A DNA stretch of 64,000 bases from Glebionis coronaria (lineage: Eukaryota > Streptophyta > Magnoliopsida > Asterales > Asteraceae), in NCBI GenBank assembly GCA_025667525.1, contig JANFOE010000190.1, forward strand, positions 1,490,501-1,554,500. The letters are read 5' to 3'. The notes beneath the pieces were generated by a model, which did no database searches, was not told the DNA's origin, and was given only the letters and a program-made list of their open reading frames with translations. Every line of letters starts with the position of its first letter. The stretch's first letter is position 1. Below, piece after piece: positions 56,544 through 64,000 of this stretch. Made by a program: the position numbers and the translations under genes.

Positions 56544-57243
56544 TTTTTAATTTGAAATTACATCACCTTTATGATGTTTAGGGTATTTCTGTTATGTTTA
56601 ATGAATGCAATTTTTGTTTTAAGTTCAAACTAATTCATATAATACCGATTCCAACAAGAACAAAGTTAGAAAAGTAAAAACTTATGTGAACTCAATAACC
56701 AGACAATCAACTTCAATCACAACATATGTCCTCACAAGTATGTATCCATAAACTTCCAACCAACAAAATGCATAATTGCAAATAGCCTCTACCTAAAACA
56801 TCCAATTCCAACTACCTGAATCCAGAATAAGACCGCATAGATAAACATAAAAAAACAAACAAAAATATTCATAACATTAGCTCTGCTACTGAGCATTATA
56901 ACAATCTGCTGATTCACTATGCACGGGTCAAACATATACTTAAATAACAAAAATCTTACTATTCACACGAGTACCTACCACGTATCTTACCCAAGTGTTT
57001 ACTTACAACTATAAATTTTGCCATCTTCATAGGCTGCATTTGCGTAGAAGTACACAACAACAAAAAGTTGATAGTAGCATTTGTTAAAGGGAAACCATAC
57101 TAAATAAATCATGTTGAGAACACACAGAAATATAGCATAACCAATTAAAACGGATGAACAAACTATTGATTGAATTTTAATTGGTCTGATCTAAAAAACT
57201 AGAATGTTCCATTAGAAAAAGTTAAATGACATATATAGATCGA
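56544..57243. other. Non-coding sequence between gene copies
   Basis: AT-rich. Positions 56622-56700 (TTCAAACTAATTCATA...TGAACTCAATA) recur in diverged form at 58514-58591. Nothing else is recognised. Confidence 0.4.
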
Positions 57244-57520
57244 TTACAGTTTGGGTGTCCTTTCATGATCAAATACTACATGTAACTCGTCATAATCCCA
57301 AGCCTCTTTTTCCTCAGTTTCCTTGTCACAATCTGCCTCTGGTTCGTACGGATCATCTTCTTCAAGTCTTCGTATACCAACAATTTCTTTCCAATGCTAT
57401 TCCATCCGTCATAATATGCCTCTGGTTCGCACGGATCCTCTTATTCAAGTGTTTGTATAGCAACAATTTCTTTCCAATGCTATTCTACCATCCGTTTCTT
57501 AGCCGCTTATATCCTCCTCT
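57244..57520 (-). pseudogene. Charged-protein gene, copy B (3' end only)
   Basis: The minus strand reads RLEEDDPYEPEADCDKE and WDYDELHVVFDHERTPKL, with the stop at 57246-57244. This is the same acidic C-terminus as copies A and C (Y-D-x-L-H then P-K-L). A segment of about 90 bp is tandemly duplicated (about 57324-57412 and 57413-57500), which breaks the frame. No exon 1 was found. Confidence 0.5.
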
Positions 57521-57641
57521 CTTAAAAAAGATAGATTGAAGTTCAACATAACCGGAGCATCCACTCAGAACGTACCTGAATAATTCATGTAATTACCAAG
57601 TCAGATGTCACGGATAGCTGCAAAATATAGTTGTTGATAGT

Positions 57642-58465
57642 ATACACCTATAAATAGAGCCCGTTTGCTCTTGAAGGTAGATATCACCATGATTCCCCCT
57701 TTCTTGTGAACTCGTCTTCTTGCCCAATAATGGAATCCAAAATAGCATATATAGATGCACCAACAATTGTAGTTTACCCTTTTTATGTACGGACCTCTTA
57801 CTTACCCTTCACATTCTCTTTTTCATGGGTATCAATATTATCAACTAAATCATCCAGTTTGGTCTTTAATGAGCGACCCTTTTTTTTCTGTTGACTGGTC
57901 AAAGTTTCTACTTCCCAGTTCTCACTTTTGATGCATCTTTGAGTAGCAAATGTTTCGGGTCATCACTCTGAATATACTCTCACTTTCACTTTGAGTTTAG
58001 TATCTGAATATAATCCACACTTGGATCAATCCGAATACTCAATGCATGAATGTATCCACACATAGACGAATCCAGATACTCAAACTAAAAAAGAATACTC
58101 AGATACTAAAAATGAAACTAAAAGTGAGAGTATTCAAAATGATGACTCAGACCATTTGCTACCCCTAGAAGCGCCAAAAGTGAGAGCTCGGAACGAAAAA
58201 CTTTGACCAATTAACAGAAAATAAACGAGTCGCTCAGTAAAGACAGAAATGGATTATTTAATTGATGTTATTGATACCAATGAAAAAGCAAATGCGAGGG
58301 GAAAAGTAAGAGGTCCGTACATATTTAGGATAAACTAAAAAATGTTGGTGCATCTATAGATGATATTGGATTCCATAATTGGGCAAGAAGATGACGTTCA
58401 CAAGAAAGGGGGAATCATGGCGATATCTATCTTGAAGAGGAAACGGGATGCATTTCTAGGTGTAT
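57642..58465. repeat. Foldback: inverted repeat with arms of about 365 bp
   Basis: The left arm (57642 to about 58006, from ATACACCTATAAAT) pairs with the right arm (about 58100-58465, ending TTTCTAGGTGTAT) along its whole length at roughly 75-80 % by eye. The loop is about 90 bp. The right arm reads partly as protein on the plus strand (MDYLIDVIDTNEKANARGK, then IMAISILKRKRDAFLGV), so the arms may derive from an inverted duplication of a gene fragment. Transcription would give a long hairpin RNA. A MITE or foldback transposon is the alternative. Confidence 0.78.
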
Positions 58466-58543
58466 GAGAACCATGATAATAAAACAACACATTCCAATTG
58501 TGAAAATGATTTTCAGTTCAAACTAATTCATACAATGACGATT

Positions 58544-58995
58544 CTAACAATAAAAAACTGAGAAAAGTATAAATTTATATGAACTCAATATCCATAATAG
58601 ACTCTTATATTGCAGCCTTGTGTATTTCTTCCGGAAATTAGCATAAATCTTCATAGCATATTGTCTATGCTCAGCCATCTGAATAACCTCTTTTGCAACT
58701 TCAATAATACCCTGCAAACACAAGAATTTATCATTATGATGGTCCAACTTATTACACTGCAGCTACAAGAAAATTATATTCCTTATACATCCAGACAACC
58801 AACCCTTATTTAACCAACTAAAATAGTTCTTACTATTTGGAATTGCGTCACACTAATCTTATATGTTGAACCTGGGTTGTATCTAAGAATATCGGAGGCA
58901 TATGACCACCACATTCCATAATGATCCTCTAAACAACTCTCATATTGATTTAAAGCTTTCATCGTGCCCCTCCTAGTCTGACTTATATTAACCTT
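58544..58995 (-). pseudogene. Mutator-like (MULE) transposase fragments
   Basis: Two blocks on the minus strand match plant MuDR/MULE transposases as I recall them: ESCLEDHYGMWWSYASDILR followed by YNPGST (about 58990-58850), and GIIEVAKEVIQMAEHRQYAM followed by KIYANFRKKYTRL (58711-58602), the latter preceded by an acceptor-like TTTGCAG. In MULEs the second block normally lies several hundred codons after the first; here only about 140 bp separate them, so the DDE core is deleted. This is a dead fragment of a cut-and-paste transposase. Confidence 0.68.
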
Positions 58996-59604
58996 ACACT
59001 TAGGAAAGTACTATCATTTTGCATCTAATATGCCCACAACCTAAATGAACAAGTCCTTTCAGTCTTGCCTTTACAACATTTAGCATGTATTAAACGGTTT
59101 AGTGTCACTCGTACTAAAATAAGTTGACCATTTAACCAAAACTTGATAAGCTATCACTAAAAAATAATTAACCACCTAACAAACATCAACACGCAAATCA
59201 AGATGTTAAGCTTCAAGTTTCTAATAAAGAACACACATCCCAACTGAATCAAATTACACTAAACCTAAACACACATTTATTAATTTAAAGTGAGAAACCC
59301 TAATTTTACACTACAAAAAATTGGGGAAAAATAAAAACCCATTAATAAAACCCTAATTTAATCTAAAGAAAACTATATTAACGAAAGTATAAATGTTAAC
59401 CTGTCAGTGGCGATGATGTACACACCAAGTTGTTCAAGAAACACGGCAAAAACAACACACCAATATGAAACATCCTTAAATAATACATCAAGTTGAATTG
59501 TTAACCTATCAGTATGAGTATTGGTTGAATTTCTTTGAATGGAATGATTTGGTTTGGGTGAAAAACATGGAGGGATAAGGATATTAATATGATTATTATT
59601 AATA
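58996..59604. other. AT-rich sequence, no gene
   Basis: No coding sequence was recognised. CACTACAAAAAATTGGGG at 59309 resembles a CACTA-type terminus, but no partner end was found. Confidence 0.35.
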
Positions 59605-59705
59605 TTAACGTTATTATATAGGGACAAGAGCAAACTGTGTTGGTGTGAAAATGTAAGGTCGTGGGTTCGAATCCCATATCTTGTTTTTTGTTTTTTAAAG
59701 GCAAT
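59605..59705 (+). mobile_element. tRNA-derived SINE-like unit
   Basis: A perfect pol III B box GGTTCGAATCC (59664-59674) lies about 45 bp after a weak A-box candidate (GACAAGAGCAA) and is followed by a T-rich segment. No cloverleaf can be drawn, so it is not a tRNA gene. Confidence 0.4.
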
Positions 59706-60333
59706 AAACCCAAATAAGCAATTGGCTTATTGGGCTGTTTGTATAATCAATAAAAACAATTTAAAACAAATACACAATCACATATCACCAAGAACAAGTA
59801 AAATGAAATGGTTGAAAATAGGCTAAAACAAAGTTGTTTTGCTAATTTTGGGCTTATAATGAAGCTGACAAAAGGTATCTAACCACCTAGTAAACCTAAA
59901 ACAGAGAAAGTATATATTATAAACTACCTAAAAATCAGAAATCAAATCTTACAACCTATTATAACCTAAACTAAAGCTGCTGATGCAAACCCTTAAGTCC
60001 TATTAAGGTTTTTGAGTGAGCTTATGAGACTGTCCCAAACACCCTTTAGGCTTAGACTAAGCAAGTTCCATTAAGGTGCAATTAATCAATGGGTGTCATT
60101 AGATGTAAACACAATAAACACATAGTTTACACACGTACCAACGATGATTGCTCATTCTAGGAACTTCAAAAAATTAATTGCATGTATGAATGTGCATTGG
60201 CTGTAGGCAATGTAGGCTGCCTCTTTATATTCTACCCTTAGGTTATATAAACAAGGATTATCTAATGGAATTAATAAAAAAACAGATAACAAAAAACTAA
60301 TTACATATACATACAATTTTGATAGTCTCAACT

Positions 60334-60935
60334 ATGGCTTCATCATCCAAAAGAACTTCTGCTGCTGTTAGATTTGAAGATACCAGCTGTGCCATTGGAA
60401 ACAAGTTTGTAACTACATTTTTTTCATAATTTTGTATTTTTGTTATGAATTAGTACTAACTACAGGTACACTATCATGTTACAGGAAACCTTGTGTGGAG
60501 AGAACAAAAGTTAAAGCAGATGAAGATGGAAACTTCCCTATTATTTCTCCTTATTATGATCCTTATGACGAATATAGTTACTACATTGAGGAAGCTTTCG
60601 AACAGAGACAATGGAAGATTGAAGCTGAAGAAAAAACCCAGCTGGAACAACAACGCCATAGGGAGGGAGTAGCTTCATTAAGAAGGAGACAAGAAGAGCA
60701 AGAACTGCGCGAGAGGGAGGAAGCTGCTTCCTTTAGAAGGATGCAAGAGGAACATCGCCAGAGGGATGAAGCTTATATGAGGCAATTGGAGGAAGAAGAT
60801 CAAATAATTAATGATGATGTTATGACTCTGAGTAGGAAAATGAAGAAGAAGAAGCTGAGTTCAGAGAGTCTTATGATTACCATGAACATCATTTGTCTTT
60901 GGATCCTAAAAAATCCCCCAAGTGGGATTAATTAG
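60334..60935 (+). pseudogene. Charged-protein gene, copy C (two exons)
   Basis: Exon 1 is 60334-60404 (MASSSKRTSAAVRFEDTSC, ending GNK). An 80-bp intron (donor GTTTGT, acceptor TTACAG) follows, then exon 2 from 60485. Exon 2 encodes YYDPYDEYSYYIEEAFEQRQ and a long Arg/Glu/Gln-rich helix with REREEAASFRRMQEEHRQRD repeats, a likely coiled coil. The present frame stops at 60935. In another frame, the same DNA ends with YDYHEHHLSLDPKKSPKWD and a stop at 60929-60931, which matches the C-terminus of copy A, so a one-base indel near 60800-60830 shifted the end. Intron position and phase 2 equal copy A. Function unknown; of the three copies it is the closest to intact. Confidence 0.55.
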
Positions 60936-61297
60936 AAAAAATGAATGAATGTTTTTATTTATAAACTTTAATCCTTTATTTTATTGAATTGAATTATGTT
61001 TCCTAAGTTTTCATCTTGTGTTTTTTATGTTGTTTAATTCGTTTCACAATTTTTTCATTTTCTGTATGATTAATAATTATGCACAATGTTTGAACTAGAA
61101 TAAGCAAACATCATATTAATTCCTGGATAAATACTATCTATGAAGAATGGACTAGCAGTGGTTACCTTATTACCACTGTTAGTGTTGTTTCCCTTGCAGC
61201 TTTAAGTTTAATTTTAGGATTTATAATTTTGTAGCATATCTCTGTGCTTTAATTTGGTTTTTGTTAGCTTATTGTTTACACATTATAGCTTATTATC
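60936..61297. other. Intergenic AT-rich sequence
   Basis: No feature was recognised. Confidence 0.4.
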
Positions 61298-61324
61298 CTC
61301 CCACAAGCCAACTGCTTGTGGGAG
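61298..61324. other. Perfect hairpin, 11-bp stem
   Basis: CTCCCACAAGC-CAACT-GCTTGTGGGAG lies at one end of the minus-strand SINE-like unit and could be part of its 3' end or an independent small inverted repeat. Confidence 0.7.
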
Positions 61325-61450
61325 TAGTAGTAATTGTCCAAGAATAAATAAAATAAAAAAAATTCTTAAAAGTATCAAACCTGGCTCGAACCCGTGACCT
61401 ATCAGATAGGAGTTCGGGGTTTTACCATTGTGCCAGTACTCTTTATTTGT
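61325..61450 (-). mobile_element. tRNA-derived SINE-like unit, minus strand
   Basis: The minus strand has an A box TGGCACAATGG (61435-61425) and a B box GGTTCGAGCC (61392-61383) 32 bp apart, the normal spacing of an internal pol III promoter. An A/T-rich tail follows (about 61375-61345). The acceptor arms do not pair, so it is a SINE head rather than a tRNA gene. Target duplications were not found. Confidence 0.5.
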
Positions 61451-61704
61451 TTAGGAGTCATTGCATTATATATTTAATAGCTTTTTGTTTCCTATTTGTT
61501 TAAATAATCCGTGAATTAATAAGTCATTTCTAGCTTATTGAGATAAGCAGGGATCTTTTAGTTATTTTTCCTAGAAACTTTACATTATTTAGGACTTTTC
61601 GTGTTAATTTCAGATTTTTCCCTCTTAATTTAATAATTTCTAATTATTTTTCTTTTATGTTTTTATTTAAGTCATTTAAAAATAAGAAATTAGTTTTTAT
61701 ACAC
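61451..61704. other. AT-rich spacer before the minisatellite
   Basis: No gene or repeat was recognised. Confidence 0.4.
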
Positions 61705-62360
61705 GAGATATGAGTCGATCGGGTATCGTTTCACATGATATGAGTCGATCGAGTATCGTTTTACAAGATATGAGTCGATCGTGTATCGTTATACAAGATA
61801 CGAGTCGATATGGTATCGTTTCACATGATATGAGGCGATCGGGTAGCGTTTCATATTATATGAGTCGATATCGTATCGTCGTATACCATATAAATCGAAA
61901 GGGTATCGTTTCACATGATATGAGTCGATCGGGTATCGTTTCACAAGATATGAGTCGATCGGGTATCGTTGTACAGGATATGAGTCGATAGGGTATCGTT
62001 TCACATGACATGAGTCGATCGGGTATTGTTTCACATGATATGAGTCGATCGGGTATTGTTTTACAAGATATGAGTCGATCGGGTATCGTTTTACAAGATA
62101 TGAGTCGATCGGGTAGTGTTTCATGTTATGAGTCGATAGGGTATCGTTTCACAAGATATGAGTCCATAGGGTATCGTTGTACAAGATATGAGTCGATATG
62201 GTATTGTTGTATATCATACAAATCGAAAGGGTATCGTTTCACATGATATGAGTCGATAGGGTATCCTTTTAGAAGATATGAGTCGATTGGTATTGTTGTA
62301 CAAGGTATGAGTCGATAGGGTATCGTTTCACATGATATGAGTCGATCGGGTATCGTTTCA
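61705..62360. repeat. 30-bp minisatellite, about 22 units
   Basis: The unit is GATATGAGTCGATCGGGTAT plus CGTTTCACAT, with variants (CGATAGGG, TTGTACAA, TTTTACAA). A period of 30 keeps both strands open for long stretches, giving decapeptide repeats (MSRSGIVSHD on plus, YPIDSYLVKR on minus). The coding potential is probably incidental. Confidence 0.92.
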
Positions 62361-64000
62361 TGATGAGATGGCATTTATACATGATCTGATCGTTCTTTTC
62401 AGGCTTTAAATGCATAAAAATGTCATAAATCACATATATATGCTTGTGTTTGTTTACTTGTGTATTTTAGGTATGCATATCGTGAAAAAGACAAAAGATC
62501 ACAAGAAACAAGGAAAAACGAACACGAGAAACGAAGCCGCACAATGAACCAGGCCCTAGTTTGTGAATTATCAAAGAAAAACCCTTGAAGACTTGAAGAT
62601 GTACAAGATTGAGCCCTCATTTATGAAGAAATGACACTTAATACCCTTGTATATTCATAATTACAAGTTTGGTCCCTTAAGTTTGTCAAATTTACAAAAA
62701 GGTCCTCCAAGTTTGAAGAATTGGCAAATTTATTCCCTTTAACAAATTCAAAATGTCAAGAATGGTCCTTCATAAAGTCCAAGATCCAAAGAAGCCCTTG
62801 AAGTTCAAGAATATTAAATTTCTAGTCCTTTAAAAATGGTTAAGATATCAAAACGATTTAAATTGTAATTAGCCTAAAGTTATAAAAGCCCTAAATCTTA
62901 TTTCCAAAACATTTTGTGGCCAAAGTGAGAATTCAGAAACTTGTAATACAAAGGAAAACGAGTTTATTAGGAAAATAAACTTGTTATACACTTTCTACCA
63001 AAGAACAAGGACCATAGTTGCCATATCAAACATTCAAACCTCACAAACACGCGCCAAACACATCCCACCCCTTTTTCGGATCAAAAGTTTTACTGTTTAC
63101 CATTCATCCACCCAGAATTACCACCCACTTAAACAAAGGGTAAACTGAAATTACCTTGTCCCACGCTTGATTCACACACACACGAACTCATACCACACCT
63201 AAAACCCCAATCCCCACTCACCAAAGGACCCCGCCATTCAACCCGTTACCCAATCACATGACAACTTACACTCCACGCAATCTGACATGGCAAAATCAAC
63301 GCTTTATGGCTACTACTTGTCCCCCAAGCACAAAATGAACGTTCAAGATCAAATTTGACAACTCATACACATCAAACGCGTCTAGAAGGCAAAGGGCAAT
63401 TTTGAGAATTCATTGCTAGGGGTTTGATGTATATTTCCATTCTAGAATCATCTTAGTCGTCCCTAAACATGTGAGAGCCCCTTTGTTCCAGATATTAGCT
63501 AATTTCTTGTATTTCCTTTTTATGAAATAAAAGTTGGTTTTCTAAAAATTCTGAATTCTCTTTTGTGTTTTATGAAATTTTGGTGTTTGATTAGCTGAAG
63601 TATGAGTTCCATTTATATGTTTGATTGATTTTGAGGAAAGGTTTTTAGGTTTAAAACTCTTTCTTTCAAAAATCAAGTCATAATCTGTTTTCAGTTAACT
63701 TTTGTGTTTGTTTTTTTAGCAGCTATTGGAAGCTGGTGCTTGTTCTTGCTAGCACCTCAGCTCAAACAATCCAAAGTGTGGATGTACATTTTTGAGGTTT
63801 ACATCTCTTATTCCTTTTTATTTTTCTGAAATATTACATGATTATTGGTGATTTTGGATTTTTTTTCTGTAAATCTATGTTATTGTGGTTGATTTATGGT
63901 GTCTAAGGTTTGTTGGTTGTTATTAAGTTGTTTAGATCTTGGTTTGTGGGTTAAATCACACAAACCCTTTGAAAACTTGAGAAATCAGTTGACAAAGGGG
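62361..64000 (+). repeat. Athila-like LTR, runs off the window
   Basis: It starts TGATGAGATGG exactly at the end of the minisatellite and aligns with the minus-strand LTR beginning at 37341. TATA box TTATAAAAGC at 62880-62889. It has alternating 'fixed-word' segments such as CTTGAAGTTCAAGAA and AAGTTTGAAGAATTGG. No primer site TGGCGCC appears before 64000, so the LTR end is not in the window, or the LTR is decayed. No coding sequence. Confidence 0.68.

Noticed and set aside
59309..59326. CACTA transposon terminus (CACTACAAAAAATTGGGG)
   Set aside because: No inverted partner end, no 3-bp duplication and no transposase in the right place; the motif is short and AT-rich.
61373..61445. tRNA gene
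   Set aside because: Internal promoter boxes are present, but acceptor and anticodon arms do not pair; called SINE-like instead.
61705..62360. CRISPR-like array
   Set aside because: The units are contiguous with no unique spacers, and the DNA is plant nuclear sequence, so it is a minisatellite.

Overview
The window is plant nuclear DNA made almost entirely of nested, mostly decayed transposable elements. No ordinary host gene was recognised. Plant LTR retrotransposons (Copia/Sirevirus-like, Ty3 Tekay-like chromovirus, Ty3 Athila/Tat-like), L1-type LINEs with a DUF4283-like ORF1, a Mutator-like fragment, a Helitron and long (TA)n tracts point to a eudicot. From memory, the style of the gag and post-pol ORFs is what I associate with Asteraceae; this was not checked. 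The picture is repeat-dense, heterochromatin-like sequence.

Layout. 1-3420: 3' part of a Sirevirus-like Copia element (decayed ORF, purine tracts, 3' LTR). 3574-4945: LINE ORF1 remnant on the minus strand. 6484-8688: a LINE copy with ORF1 and 3' UTR only, flanked by a perfect 12-bp target duplication. 9014-11394: a (TA)n tract apparently split by a 1.5-kb non-autonomous Helitron (9397-10922). 11608-35310: 5'-truncated Copia element with a plant-specific post-pol ORF. It contains a Ty3 element (14565-32774, duplication TTGAT), whose 5' LTR in turn contains a gag-only Copia element on the minus strand (14729-22936, duplication AATTA). 35311-37341: minus-strand Ty3 remnants. 37342-50917: a plus-strand LINE split by an Athila/Tat-like element (37813-46807, duplication CTATG) and by a 5'-truncated minus-strand LINE (48199-50511). 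50918-54540: a minus-strand LTR carrying a 1.3-kb non-coding LINE derivative (51266-52569, perfect 15-bp duplication). 54541-61450: DNA-transposon territory with a GTCACA/TGTGAC motif field, three copies of an unrecognised charged-protein gene, an 824-bp foldback, a Mutator transposase fragment and two SINE-like units. 61705-62360: 30-bp minisatellite. 62361-64000: start of an Athila-like LTR.

How the parts work together. Several non-autonomous elements keep only cis signals (LTRs, primer-binding sites, polypurine tracts, LINE 3' tails, Helitron hairpin) and so must rely on proteins from elsewhere. Target duplications and LTR mismatches give a relative order: Copia host, then Ty3, then gag-only Copia; and plus LINE, then the Athila/Tat-like element.

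The most interesting observations are: a Ty3 gag that reads as one frame only if three 73-81 bp GT-AG introns are removed; an LTR pair inside one intact duplication that is nearly identical for 1.3 kb and then diverges sharply; an ATTCCGATTGG repeat shared by a Copia leader and a Ty3 LTR; and the three-copy charged gene family with a conserved phase-2 intron beside a gene-like foldback. Identities were judged by eye and no database search was possible.
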